A stretch of 64,000 nucleotides of DNA from Prosapia bicincta (GCA_036971475.1 JBAIZL010000008.1:26535982-26599981); one strand, 5' to 3'. Shown: positions 1 through 13,216, counted from the stretch's first letter. Program-made: numbers and translations. The notes: generated by a model from the sequence alone, not told the origin.

Positions 1-2076
1 GTTGTATAATTGTTTAATTAAAACTGAGCTCTTGAAAAGGAATTTCGGAAAGGAATTCGAATTGTTGAGTATTTAAAAAAGCAAAATTGTCTGTGATCTG
101 TCATTAGCCTATATACAAAAATTAATTTTAAGTTTTAGACCCTGCAACTGGTGATTAGAAAATTGCTGCCCATATTTCACTGTTTTAACAGCTTTAATAA
201 ATATGGCCTAAACATTACACACTATATTAAATATTTTTTAATAAGGAAAATAACATAATGAAATAAAATGCCGATTATATCTTTGGTCAAACCCCTTTTT
301 TCTCTCGACCAAAACAAATTAATCTTTTTCTTCCTTTTAACTGTTAACTCATAAACCGTAAGACTTAGGTATAAATGTTACGTATATGAAATGTTCACTG
401 ATTCAATTAGTTTTAAAAATTTTATTCATTGTAACCTACATACGTCCAATAAAACGAAAAATAAAACGGGTATACAAAAAAAAACTGCAGCTATGTAGGT
501 CTTACTTTTCAAGTGTTTGTGGAATAACGTTTCAAAAATGGTAATAAATATACATAGCCATTAAAACATGCGGCTTTCCATGAATGCACGTTTGAACATT
601 ATGCTGCACAGTATCGTGCGTGGATGACAGGAAATCATTTTTTATGGCTAAAACAGTTCAATACGATTTTTCAAAGAAAGATTATTCAACTTAAAGGTAA
701 CTATCTAGCACATCCGATATTATTGAATTAACCAACCTAACAATATTTTCCTAAACATAATTCATTGTTTCATATTTAAAATGAATTTTATCGTTACGTA
801 AGCAAATATCTAGTTATATCGATAAACCTCAAAATTATCGTTATAATTTAGATATCAGTATATCGTCAAATGTTTATTGTTTTTTTAAAAAATTTTCTTT
901 GTTTTTAATATTTTTTGTTTTTTTTTTGTTTTGTAGTATTAAGGCGATCACCCAGTTTGTTAATTATCACTAACGAAGAAAAGGAAACTGGTGAGAATTA
1001 AGGCTTTGACATAAAACTCTCTGGGGTAGAGAGAAGAGGACCACAACACAGGGGATGAAGTCACGTGACAAAAATAAACCTATTCTCTATCGAGTTATAA
1101 AGAGACGTCCATCAGCTACGAACCCTTTAGATGTCACACTTTACTTACCCCATCTAAGCAAGGTTAGGTAGAATTAGGTAAGAAAGGATATTAAGAAAGG
1201 TAAGAAAGGATTCCCCTTCTACTAGGAATTAAGAAAATGTTAGGAGCAGGGTAGCATACCTGAAACAAATTCTGCTCCTAACCGGGGTGAAAAGAGGTTT
1301 GCAGCTACCAAATTGAATTTGTTTTTATTTACATAATTACATAAGTGCAAAGTATTGTATTAAACCAACAATAAAACCCTAAATTAACAATATTTAAAAT
1401 ATATATTTAATACAATAAAACAACTATTCGTTAATATATTCAGAGATAAAATGACAAGGGCGTTATTATGGCTTCCTTTCTCTCTTCCAACTAATCTCAT
1501 CCCACCAAGTTGTTGGCTCGATGGCGGACAGGAACTTTCGTTATGTTGTCAAATAAAATTATACATTTAACTGACACAAATATAAGAAATTTATTCTGAG
1601 AAGTTAATAATTATATGCAGTAAAGCAATAATTTTACATTTGACAACTGATACGGGACACGTCGGTTAGAAGGTACCAAGTTCCCACCCTTTATATTAGC
1701 ATTGTATTTATACTTGAATATAAACTTTGTTAATGAATATTGTATTGCGACTGTACGTAAATATCATTGTGATTCTACCGCTTAATTACATGTATGGGTA
1801 AAACTGTAGAAAAGTGAGCGTAATTTGGAAACAAATTATTTTTTAACATATGCATTCAGGGACGGCTTCAGGATTTATTTTTTAGTAGGGACAGTTGAGG
1901 GTAGTCGTGACTACCAGGGCAGAGGTATATCGTCGTCCCCTAGAAAATGTTTAAAATTTCAATAGTGTGTTTAAAGGCCTTTTTACTTTCAGGACAAATA
2001 GATATAGACTAATAAGCCAAACAAAAGGGTAACATTCTACATTTCCATACAGTACTATGAGCACTTCTTTTGATCT
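1..2076. other. AT-rich non-coding stretch
   Basis: I see no open reading frame, domain or RNA gene here. The only structure noted is a small inverted repeat with 11-bp arms (GTTAGGAGCAG at 1239-1249 and its complement at 1272-1282) and T-rich runs near 880-930. It is probably intergenic or intronic sequence. Confidence 0.6.
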
Positions 2077-2089
2077 TAGATACATAACA
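2077..2089. repeat. Target-site duplication, left copy (non-LTR insertion)
   Basis: The 13 bases TAGATACATAACA here are repeated exactly at 3915-3927. They bracket the retrotransposon remnant between them, as expected for target-primed reverse transcription. Confidence 0.9.
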
Positions 2090-2105
2090 CTTACTTACTT
2101 ACTTA

Positions 2106-2590
2106 CTAGCCAACGCCCACCCTTGGCTGTTGAGCCATTAGGTGACGCGCTGACCAGTATAGTCGAACCAGTGGGTCATGATCATTTCCGGAATGGTTGA
2201 GCGCGCTGCACTTCATCAGATGATCCGCATCCATCGTATCGTGCCCACAGAGAGGGCACTCCGGAGTTGGGAGCACACCGATGCGATGTAGATGGGCGGC
2301 CAGGTAGTCATGGCAGGTTTGCATTCTGAATTTGGCAACGCCCACAGCTCGTGGAAGTCTGTGGTCGATGGGCCCTGTGCTGACAAGATTTTCCCATTTT
2401 CTTCCTGCTAATTGCTGTGTGAGGTGCAGTTTGCTGGCCCGGTCGATAGTTGCATTGATGAGGGTTTTCGTGCTTTGCAGCGAAGGCATGGAAATGGGTT
2501 GTGCCATGGATGTGCCTTTCTTGGCCAGAACGTCTGCCCTCTCATTTCCATAGATGCCAACATGGCTTGGGATCCATTGTAAAGCTACAA
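2106..2590 (-). pseudogene. LINE ORF2 C-terminus: RNase H tail and CCHC zinc knuckle
   Basis: The upstream part of this frame reads LQWIPSHVGIYGNERADVLA, the classic end of a LINE RNase H domain. Further on comes CPLCGHDTMDADHLMKC, a CX2CX8HX4C-like zinc knuckle, and the protein ends in PRVGVG at 2106. The frame differs from that of the RNase H core just upstream, so a frameshift lies near 2583-2600. It belongs to the same element as the RNase H and RT fragments. Confidence 0.85.
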
Positions 2591-2591
2591 G

Positions 2592-3098
2592 CTAACCCCC
2601 ATTCGCCAGGTGTGCCAGGGCTTTTCTTGTCTCTATTGTTCTTTTGCAGTCTGTATCTGTATTGCGCGGTAGGTTATGGATAGACGCTTGTGAATCGACG
2701 AAGAAAACTGCCTGTGTAGGGGCTATTTTGTTTAGTTCTGCGGCCGCTGCTTGTACTGCTGCTATTTCTCCATCGTAGTTGGTCTGGGGAGTTCCCACTG
2801 CTAGATATCCCTCAAAATTGCGACTGTAGTAGGCAGCTCCTGTTGCACCTGTTTCCGGTATTGAAGATCCATCCGTGTATATATGTAACCATTCTGGTTG
2901 TGGGTACTCTTCATTGATTGTATGCAGGACTGCTTGCCTCAGTTCTACGTCCAGGGATGCTGATTTTGACTGACTGTGGTTCTTAAATCCACAATTAGCT
3001 TTTGGTAAATTGTGGAAAAACTCGCGGTAATCTGTAAGCAGTGGTGGTTTCTCTAAGGCTATTCCATACTTCAAAGCCACCCTTTCATAGGACGCCAT
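2592..3098 (-). pseudogene. LINE RNase H domain fragment
   Basis: A 168-codon open frame contains YTDGS (first catalytic Asp of RNase H1-like folds), an E in the NYDGEIAAVQAA helix, and FFVDSQASI with the third acidic residue. These are the D-E-D positions expected of a retroelement RNase H. The frame then stops early; the true continuation is in another frame. No independent gene is implied. Confidence 0.88.
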
Positions 3099-3313
3099 TG
3101 GGGTTATTTGAGTCTTCAGTCGGGCCGTGGCTTGTCCAATGAGTGTGTACTCCTCTGTGTCTCTGCCAGAATCGGAGAGCTATTTTCTCTCTATGGCTTT
3201 CCATTCAACTACATTTCGTTTGTGCCTCCATTGCTGCAATGGGTGTGGATTTAGGTGCACCCGTTATGATCCTTAAAGCTGTGTTCTGCACAATGTCCAA
3301 TTTACTGAGGGTG

Positions 3314-3890
3314 TTATGGTTGCTTGCGATGGTCACTTCCGTAGTCAAGGACAGGTCTGATATATGACTTATAGGTAGTTATTAGGACATCCTGGCTGGC
3401 ACCCCATGTTGTAGCTGTCAGTCTTTTTAATATTTTAGTTCTTTTTGTTGCTTTTTCCGCGCACTGTTCGACATGAGGACCCCATGTCAGACGTCTATCA
3501 AGTACTACACCCAGATATTTGGAGAGACTACTTTCTTCCAACGGATCGCTTTGGTAATACAAAGAGATGCGGGGTACTTTGGTGGAAAGCGTGAACAGTT
3601 GAAAAGTGGTTTTTGTGGAGCTAACCGTCATCGCATTATAACTGGTTCCAACTTTCTGAGAGCGTCATTTAATGCTGTTTCAAGTGCTAGGATACTGCTG
3701 TTCGTTGCCCACATAAGTAAGTCATCCGCATATAATAGTGCCTTGATTCCTGTCACTTCCTTAACGGCGTCAAGTACATCATCAATCATGATGTTCGCCT
3801 GCTCGTGGTGCCCCCTGCGTAATCTAAACGACCAACCAAAGGTTCGTCTCTAAACACGCTGATCAGAATGACTATGAACCTTACCCAAAA
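3314..3890 (-). pseudogene. LINE reverse transcriptase C-terminal half, frameshifted
   Basis: The 5' part carries RQGAP and, in a shifted frame, NIMIDDVLDAV followed by LLYADDLLMWA, the RT catalytic motif with its two aspartates. After an in-frame stop near 3635 a second frame reads KYLGVVLDRRLTWGPHVE, the conserved block downstream of the RT palm, then YKSYIRPVLDYGS. Sequence upstream of the QGAP motif is lost at the truncated 5' end (3914). Confidence 0.88.
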
Positions 3891-3914
3891 TGGCCCTTTT
3901 CAGGGCTCTGACAC

Positions 3915-3927
3915 TAGATACATAACA
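3915..3927. repeat. Target-site duplication, right copy (non-LTR insertion)
   Basis: Exact 13-bp copy of 2077-2089, marking the 5' boundary of the truncated element. Confidence 0.9.
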
Positions 3928-4529
3928 ATTATCTTTTTAAACTATTGACAACTAAGAAAGATTTTAACAAATAGATATAAAAAGTTGGACCCGCTACTGG
4001 ATGCATTCCTTTTTGTATATTTGGCAGCTTGAGTAGAAGATAAAAACAAAGCAATTTACAAACGATATTAATAACCACTAAACAAAAGCATTAGCAACAC
4101 TTGCCATTCAGTCCTTAACTTCAATATAAACATTAGCTTTGGCTGCATCAAACATTAATTTAAATAATAAAATAAAGCCGGCTTTATAACAAAAGTTTTC
4201 TACAGTACAAAGAAAACTCGGTACACTCATGCACTGTATTCATTGCTTTATGGCACACATAAATCACTTAACTCAAACTGCTCTTGCAACTCATAAAAAT
4301 GTAGGCTGTAGTATAAAAAGTACTTTCCCTTCAAGCACTATAACTTTTTATATAAAAAAATGTAAGTAAGAAGCAAGTTCAAGTCATAAAAAAAGTCGTA
4401 AATACGGAATTCTCTGTTTAAAGTAATACAATTCAATTTTGAGCTATAACCTCAAAAGTACTATCTACGCAAGGCACCAGTAGTGCTTTGGCATTTGGAT
4501 GATCGATAGTAAAACTGTACTAACCGAAG
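3928..4529. other. AT-rich non-coding stretch
   Basis: No recognisable gene, element or RNA. It leads into the degenerate edge of satellite A. Confidence 0.5.
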
Positions 4530-5008
4530 TAATTATGGTTACTTAAAACGGTTATATATTACGTTTAGTTATTACGGTTACATACTTACTTCATATATTA
4601 CTGTTACATATTATTGTTATATATTTCGATTACATATTATTGTTATACATTACGGTTCATATTATATATTACGTTTATATATACGGTTATATATTACGGT
4701 TAAATATTTACGGGTTACATTACGGTTATATACTACGGTTATATATTACGTTTACTTATTACGTTTATATATACGGTTATATATTATACTTATATATTAC
4801 TGTTAAATAGTTACGGTTATACATTACGGTTACATATTACGGCTATATATAACGTTTACTTATTACGTTTACATATTACAGGTAATTATTACGGTTATAC
4901 ATTACGTTTAGTTATTATGTTGACTTTTTACGTTTATATATTACTGTTACATATTACGGTTACATATTTACAGTTAGATATTACGGTTATATATTAAGTA
5001 TATTTTTA

Positions 5009-5055
<47 letters not shown>

Positions 5056-5334
5056 CGTTTACTTATTACGTTTACATATTACGTACATATATTACGGTTA
5101 TGTATTACGCTTATATTTTACGGTTACATATTTACGGTTATACATTAGGTTACATATTACAGATATAAATTACGTTTACATATTCCGTTTATATATTACG
5201 GTTGATTATTACGGCTATATATTACGCCTATATATTACGGATAAATATTTACGGTTATATGTTACGTTTACATATTACACTTATATATTAAGGTTACATA
5301 TTTACGGTTATATATTACATTTACTTTTACGTTT
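4530..5334. repeat. Degenerate left edge of satellite A
   Basis: Irregular short blocks such as ATATTACGGTTA, TTACGTTTATATA and TATTTACGGTTA repeat at about 12-30 bp spacing without a fixed long period. They are the same building blocks as the 104-bp monomer. An (AT)n run lies at 5013-5053. This looks like the diverged flank of a homogenised array, the usual pattern when unequal exchange keeps only the centre uniform. Confidence 0.85.
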
Positions 5335-8300
5335 ATATATACGGTTATATATTACGCTTGTATATTACGGTTAAATATTTACGATTATACATTACGGTTA
5401 CATGTAACGATTATATATTACGTTTACTTATTAGGTTAATATATACGGTTATATATTACGGTTAAATATTTACGATTATACATTACGGTTACATGTAACG
5501 ATTATATATTACGTTTACTTATTAGGTTAATATATACGGTCATATATTACGCTTGTATATTACGGTTAAATATTTACGATTATACATTACGGTTACATGT
5601 AACGGTTATATATTACGTTTACTTATTAGGTTAATATATACGGTTATATATTACGCTTGTATATTACGGTTAAATATTTACGATTATACATTACGGTTAC
5701 ATGTAACGATTATATATTACGTTTACTTATTAGGTTAATATATACGGTTATATATTACGCTTGTATATTACGGTTAAATATTTACGATTATACATTACGG
5801 TTACATGTAACGATTATATATTACGTTTACTTATTAGGTTAATATATACGGTTATATATTACGCTTGTATATTACGGTTAAATATTTACGATTATACATT
5901 ACGGTTACATGTAACGATTATATATTACGTTTACTTATTAGGTTAATATATACGGTTATATATTACGCTTGTATATTACGGTTAAATATTTACGATTATA
6001 CATTACGGTTACATGTAACGATTATATATTACGTTTACTTATTAGGTTAATATATACGGTTATATATTACGCTTGTATATTACGGTTAAATATTTACGAT
6101 TATACATTACGGTTACATGTAACGATTATATATTACGTTTACTTAATAGGTTAATATATACGGTTATATATTACGCTTGTATATTACGGTTAAATATTTA
6201 CGATTATACATTACGGTTACATGTAACGATTATATATTACGTTTACTTATTAGGTTAATATATACGGTTATATATTACGCTTGTATATTACGGTTAAATA
6301 TTTACGATTATACATTACGGTTACATGTAACGATTATATATTACGTTTACTTATTAGGTTAATATATACGGTTATATATTACGCTTGTATATTACGGTTA
6401 AATATTTACGATTATACATTACGGTTACATGTAACGGTTATATATTACGTTTACTTATTAGGTTAATATATACGGTTATATATTACGCTTGTATATTACG
6501 GTTAAATATTTACGATTATACATTACGGTTACATGTAACGATTATATATTACGTTTACTTATTAGGTTAATATATACGGTTATATATTACGCTTGTATAT
6601 TACGGTTAAATATTTACGATTATACATTACGGTTACATGTAACGATTATATATTACGTTTACTTATTAGGTTAATATATACGGTTATATATTACGCTTGT
6701 ATATTACGGTTAAATATTTACGATTATACATTACGGTTACATGTAACGATTATATATTACGTTTACTTATTAGGTTAATATATACGGTTATATATTACGC
6801 TTGTATATTACGGTTAAATATTTACGGTTATACATTACGGTTACATGTAACGATTATATATTACGTTTACTTATTAGGTTAATATATACGGTTATATATT
6901 ACGCTTGTATATTACGGTTAAATATTTACGATTATACATTACGGTTACATGTAACGATTATATATTACGTTTACTTATTAGGTTAATATATACGGTTATA
7001 TATTACGCTTGTATATTACGGTTAAATATTTACGATTATACATTACGGTTACATGTAACGATTATATATTACGTTTACTTATTAGGTTAATATATACGGT
7101 TATATATATTACGCTTGTATATTACGGTTAAATATTTACGATTATACATTACGGTTACATGTAACGATTATATATTACGTTTACTTATTAGGTTAATATA
7201 TACGGTTATATATTACGGTTAAATATTTACGATTATACATTACGGTTACATGTAACGATTATATATTACGTTTACTTATTAGGTTAATATATACGGTCAT
7301 ATATTACGCTTGTATATTACGGTTAAATATTTACGATTATACATTACGGTTACATGTAACGGTTATATATTACGTTTACTTATTAGGTTAATATATACGG
7401 TTATATATTACGCTTGTATATTACGGTTAAATATTTACGATTATACATTACGGTTACATGTAACGATTATATATTACGTTTACTTATTAGGTTAATATAT
7501 ACGGTTATATATTACGCTTGTATATTACGGTTAAATATTTACGATTATACATTACGGTTACATGTAACGATTATATATTACGTTTACTTATTAGGTTAAT
7601 ATATACGGTTATATATTACGCTTGTATATTACGGTTAAATATTTACGATTATACATTACGGTTACATGTAACGATTATATATTACGTTTACTTATTAGGT
7701 TAATATATACGGTTATATATTACGCTTGTATATTACGGTTAAATATTTACGATTATACATTACGGTTACATGTAACGATTATATATTACGTTTACTTATT
7801 AGGTTAATATATACGGTTATATATTACGCTTGTATATTACGGTTAAATATTTACGATTATACATTACGGTTACATGTAACGATTATATATTACGTTTACT
7901 TAATAGGTTAATATATACGGTTATATATTACGCTTGTATATTACGGTTAAATATTTACGATTATACATTACGGTTACATGTAACGATTATATATTACGTT
8001 TACTTATTAGGTTAATATATACGGTTATATATTACGCTTGTATATTACGGTTAAATATTTACGATTATACATTACGGTTACATGTAACGATTATATATTA
8101 CGTTTACTTATTAGGTTAATATATACGGTTATATATTACGCTTGTATATTACGGTTAAATATTTACGATTATACATTACGGTTACATGTAACGGTTATAT
8201 ATTACGTTTACTTATTAGGTTAATATATACGGTTATATATTACGCTTGTATATTACGGTTAAATATTTACGATTATACATTACGGTTACATGTAACGATT

Positions 8301-9170
8301 ATATATTACGTTTACTTATTAGGTTAATATATACGGTTATATATTACGCTTGTATATTACGGTTAAATATTTACGATTATACATTACGGTTACATGTAAC
8401 GATTATATATTACGTTTACTTATTAGGTTAATATATACGGTTATATATTACGGTTAAATATTTACGATTATACATTACGGTTACATGTAACGATTATATA
8501 TTACGTTTACTTATTAGGTTAATATATACGGTCATATATTACGCTTGTATATTACGGTTAAATATTTACGATTATACATTACGGTTACATGTAACGGTTA
8601 TATATTACGTTTACTTATTAGGTTAATATATACGGTTATATATTACGCTTGTATATTACGGTTAAATATTTACGATTATACATTACGGTTACATGTAACG
8701 ATTATATATTACGTTTACTTATTAGGTTAATATATACGGTTATATATTACGCTTGTATATTACGGTTAAATATTTACGATTATACATTACGGTTACATGT
8801 AACGATTATATATTACGTTTACTTATTAGGTTAATATATACGGTTATATATATTACGCTTATATATTACGGTTAAATATTTACGATTATACATTACGGTT
8901 ACATGTAACGATTATATATTACGTTTACTTATTAGGTTAATATATACGGTTATATATTACGCTTGTATATTACGGTTAAATATTTACGATTATACATTAC
9001 GGTTACATGTAACGATTATATATTACGTTTACTTAATAGGTTAATATATACGGTTATATATATTACGCTTATATATTACGGTTAAATATTTACGATTATA
9101 CATTACGGTTACATGTAACGATTATATATTACGTTTACTTATTAGGTTAATATATACGGTTATATATTAC
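5335..9170. repeat. Satellite A: 104-bp tandem array with higher-order repeats
   Basis: About 37 nearly identical monomers, period 104 bp (starts at 5553, 5657, 5761 and so on). Each monomer contains TTACGCTTGTATATTACGG and GGTTACATGTAACGATTA. A shortened 91-bp monomer lacking CGCTTGTATATTA occurs at about 5444, 7201 and 8436 and starts a higher-order unit. The block beginning at 5444 is repeated at 7201 (offset 1757) with the same order of single-base variants, and a third copy begins at 8436 (offset 1235). The short reading frames inside each monomer are by-products of the repeat, not genes. Confidence 0.97.
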
Positions 9171-9659
9171 GGATAGATACTTACGGTTATTTATTACGTT
9201 TACATATTACACTTATATATTAAGGTTACATATTTACGGTTAGATATTACGTTTACTTTTTATCTTTATATATACAGTTATATATTACTGTTAAATATTT
9301 ACGATTATACATTACGGTTAAATATTAAAACTACATATTACGTTTATTTATTACAAGTAATTATTACGGTTATACATTACGTTTACATATTACATTTATA
9401 TATTACGGTTCATTTTTACGATTACATATTTACGGTTATATATTACGTTTACTTATTACGGTTACGCAACTACGTTTTAATACTCGTATTATTGTTACAT
9501 TTTACTACATATTATTGTTATATATTACGTTTACTTATTACGGTAACATACTACGTTTATATACTCGTATTATTGTTACATTTTACTACATATTATTGTT
9601 ATAGGTCTATATTACAGTTACATATTATTACGGTTATATATTTGACGACATTGCCTTTC
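9171..9659. repeat. Degenerate right edge of satellite A
   Basis: The same TTACGG-type blocks continue without the strict 104-bp period and fade out near 9640. A roughly 95-bp duplication with TACTCGTATTATTGTTACAT is seen at 9481 and 9565. Satellite B begins almost immediately after. Confidence 0.85.
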
Positions 9660-12600
9660 AAACCCTCTCTTGTTGCTGCAAACATCCAGCGTTTGCAAGT
9701 CTATCGCCCCCTCTCATTTCCTCTCTTGTTGCAACAAACGTTCAGCGTTTGCAAGTCTATCGCGCCCCCCTCATTTCCTCTCTTGTTGCAGCAAACGTTC
9801 AGCGTTTGCAAGTCTATCGCGCCCCCCTCATTTCCTCTCTTGTTGCTGCAAACATCCAGCGTTTGCAATTCTATCGGGCCCCCTCATTTCCTCTCTTGTT
9901 GCAGCAAACGTTCAGCGTTTGCAAGTCTATCGTGCCCCCCTCATTTCCTCTCTTGTTGCTGCAAACATCCAGCGTTTGCATGTCTATCGGGCCCCCCTCA
10001 TTTCCTCTCTTGTTGCAGCAAACGTTCAGCGTTTGCAAGTCTATCGGGCCCCCCTCATTTCCCCTCTTGTTGCAGCAAACGTTCAGCGTTTGCAAGTCTA
10101 TCGGGCCCCCCTCATTTCCCCTCTTGATGCAGCAAACGTTCAGCGTTTGCAAGTCTATCGCTTCCCTCATTTCCTTTCTTGTTGCAGCTAACATTCAGAG
10201 TTTGCAAGTCTATCGGGCCCCCTCATTTCCTCTCGTTTCAGCAAACGTTCAGCGTTTGCAAGTCTATCGGGCCCCCCTCATTTCCCCTCTTGTTGCAGCA
10301 AACGTTCAGCGTTTGCAAGTCTATCGCTCCCCTCATTTCCTTTCTTGTTGCAGCAAACATCCAGCGTTTGCAGGTCTATCGACTCCCCTCATTTCCTCTC
10401 TTGTTGCTGCAAACATTCAGCGTTTGCAATTCTATCGGGCCCCCCTCATTTCCTCTCTTGTTGCAGCAAACGTTCAGCGTTTGCAAGTCTATCGGGCCCC
10501 CTCATTTAATCTTTTGTTGCAGCAAACGTTCAGCGTTTGCAAGTCTATCGGGCCCCCCTCATTTCCTCTCTTGTTGCAGCAAACGTTCAGCGTTTGCAAG
10601 TCTATCGGGCCCCCCTCATTTCCCCTCTTGTTGCAGCAAACGTTCAGCGTTTGCAAGTCTATCGCTCCCCTCATTTCCTTTCTTGTTGCAGCAAACATCC
10701 AGCGTTTGCAGGTCTATCGACTCCCCTCATTTCCTCTCTTGTTGCAGCAAACGTTCAGCGTTTGCAAGTCTATCGGGCCCCCCTCATTTCCCCTCTTGTT
10801 GCAGCAAACGTTCAGCGTTTGCAAGTCTATCGCTCCCCTCATTTCCTTTCTTGTTGCAGCAAACATCCAGCGTTTGCAGGTCTATCGCGCCCCCCTCATT
10901 TCCTCTCTTGTTGCTGCAAACATCCAGCGTTTGCATGTCTATCGGGCCCCCCTCATTTCCTCTCTTGTTGCAGCAAACGTTCAGCGTTTGCAAGTCTATC
11001 GGGCCCCCCTCATTTCCCCTCTTGTTGCAGCAAACGTTCAGCGTTTGCAAGTCTATCGCTCCCCTCATTTCCTTTCTTGTTGCAGCAAACATCCAGCGTT
11101 TGCAGGTCTATCGACTCCCCTCATTTCCTCTCTTGTTGCTGCAAACATTAAGCGTTTGCAAGTCTATCGGGCCCCCTCATTTCCTCTTGTTGCAGCAAAC
11201 GTTCAGCGTTTGCAAGTCTATCGGGCCCCCCTCATTTCCTCTCTTGTTGCAGCAAACGTTCAGCGTTTGCAAGTCTATCGGGCCCCCCTCATTTCCCCTC
11301 TTGTTGCAGCAAACGTTCAGCGTTTGCAAGTCTATCGGGCCCCCCTCATTTCCCCTCTTGATGCAGCAAACGTTCAGCGTTTGCAAGTCTATCGCTCCCC
11401 TCATTTCCTTTCTTGTTGCAGCTAACATTCAGAGTTTGCAAGTCTATCGGGCCCCCTCATTTCCTCTCGTTTCAGCAAACGTTCAGCGTTTGCAAGTCTA
11501 TCGGGCCCCCCTCATTTCCTCTCTTGTTGCAGCAAACGTTCAGCGTTTGCAAGTCTATGGGGCCCCCCTCATTTCCCCTCTTGTTGCAGCAAACGTTCAG
11601 CGTTTGCAAGTCTATCGACTCCCCTCATTTCCTCTCTTGTTGCAGCAAACGTTCAGCGTTTGCAAGTCTATCGGGCCCCCCTCATTTCCCCTCTTGTTGC
11701 AGCAAACGTTCAGCGTTTGCAAGTCTATCGGGCCCCCCTCATTTCCTCTCTTGTTGCAGCAAACGTTCAGCGTTTGCAAGTCTATCGGGCCCCCCTCATT
11801 TCCCCTCTTGTTGCAGCAAACGTTCAGCGTTTGCAAGTCTATCGGACCCCCCTCATTTCCCCTCTTGTTGCAGCAAACGTTCAGCGTTTGCAAGTCTATC
11901 GCTCCCCTCATTTCCTTTCTTGTTGCAGCAAACATCCAGCGTTTGCAGGTCTATCGACTCCCCTCATTTCCTCTCTTGTTGCAGCAAACGTTCAGCGTTT
12001 GCAAGTCTATCGGGCCCCCCTCATTTCCCCTCTTGTTGCAGCAAACGTTCAGCGTTTGCAAGTCTATCGCTCCCCTCATTTCCTTTCTTGTTGCAGCAAA
12101 CATCCAGCGTTTGCAGGTCTATCGCGCCCCCCTCATTTCCTCTCTTGTTGCTGCAAACATCCAGCGTTTGCATGTCTATCGGGCCCCCCTCATTTCCTCT
12201 CTTGTTGCAGCAAACGTTCAGCGTTTGCAAGTCTATCGGGCCCCCCTCATTTCCCCTCTTGTTGCAGCAAACGTTCAGCGTTTGCAAGTCTATCGCTCCC
12301 CTCATTTCCTTTCTTGTTGCAGCAAACATCCAGCGTTTGCAGGTCTATCGACTCCCCTCATTTCCTCTCTTGTTGCTGCAAACATTAAGCGTTTGCAAGT
12401 CTATCGGGCCCCCTCATTTCCTCTTGTTGCAGCAAACGTTCAGCGTTTGCAAGTCTATCGGGCCCCCCTCATTTCCTCTCTTGTTGCAGCAAACGTTCAG
12501 CGTTTGCAAGTCTATCGGGCCCCCCTCATTTCCCCTCTTGTTGCAGCAAACGTTCAGCGTTTGCAAGTCTATCGGGCCCCCCTCATTTCCCCTCTTGATG

Positions 12601-13216
12601 CAGCAAACGTTCAGCGTTTGCAAGTCTATCGCTCCCCTCATTTCCTTTCTTGTTGCAGCTAACATTCAGAGTTTGCAAGTCTATCGGGCCCCCTCATTTC
12701 CTCTCGTTTCAGCAAACGTTCAGCGTTTGCAAGTCTATCGGGCCCCCCTCATTTCCTCTCTTGTTGCAGCAAACGTTCAGCGTTTGCAAGTCTATGGGGC
12801 CCCCCTCATTTCCCCTCTTGTTGCAGCAAACGTTCAGCGTTTGCAAGTCTATCGACTCCCCTCATTTCCTCTCTTGTTGCAGCAAACGTTCAGCGTTTGC
12901 AAGTCTATCGGGCCCCCCTCATTTCCCCTCTTGTTGCAGCAAACGTTCAGCGTTTGCAAGTCTATCGGGCCCCCCTCATTTCCTCTCTTGTTGCAGCAAA
13001 CGTTCAGCGTTTGCAAGTCTATCGGGCCCCCCTCATTTCCCCTCTTGTTGCAGCAAACGTTCAGCGTTTGCAAGTCTATCGGACCCCCCTCATTTCCCCT
13101 CTTGTTGCAGCAAACGTTCAGCGTTTGCAAGTCTATCGCTCCCCTCATTTCCTTTCTTGTTGCAGCAAACATCCATCGTTTGCAAGTCTATCGCTCCCCT
13201 CATTTCCCCGCAGGAA
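9660..13216. repeat. Satellite B: 57-bp GC-rich tandem array
   Basis: About 62 copies of a 57-bp monomer (54-59 bp variants) containing TTGCAAGTCTATCGGGCCCC and CCCCTCTTGTTGCAGC. Most copies carry GCAAACG-TTCAG-CGTTTGC, a 7-bp perfect stem with a 5-nt loop. A marker variant (CAGCTAACATTCAGAG) recurs at 10185, 11419 and 12656, giving a higher-order period of 1234-1237 bp. Long open frames on both strands (up to 827 codons) arise because the monomer length is a multiple of three and stop codons are rare. All three forward frames stay open, so none is a credible protein. Composition is sharply GC-richer than all surrounding sequence. Confidence 0.97.

Larger units (their letters stand above)
2090..3914 (-). 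mobile_element. 5'-truncated non-LTR (LINE) retrotransposon with RNase H
   Basis: Read on the minus strand, this insertion holds the C-terminal half of a LINE ORF2. In order it has a QGAP motif and the YADD reverse-transcriptase active site (about 3740-3830), the RT thumb region, an RNase H domain, and a terminal CPLC-type zinc knuckle. The ORF stops at 2106 and is followed by a short (TAAG)n tail at 2090-2105, then the target-site duplication. Frameshifts and stops show it is dead. The RNase H plus C-terminal CCHC layout fits the I/R1/LOA group of arthropod elements; the exact clade is not determined. The 5' end is missing, which is normal for LINE insertions. Confidence 0.9.

Noticed and set aside
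5553..8834. Repeated 61-codon frames every 104 bp
   Set aside because: They are one chance frame multiplied by the tandem repeat, overlapping each other.
4530..9640. Telomeric repeat (TTACGG resembling TTAGG/TTAGGG)
   Set aside because: The motif is not a perfect telomere repeat, is interspersed with AT spacers, and the array is internal with a 104-bp period.
10179..12662. 827-codon open frame (and several 200-620-codon frames) in satellite B
   Set aside because: The 57-bp monomer is a multiple of three with few stops, so several frames on both strands are open; frame changes follow unit-length variants. No start context or non-repeat sequence supports a protein.
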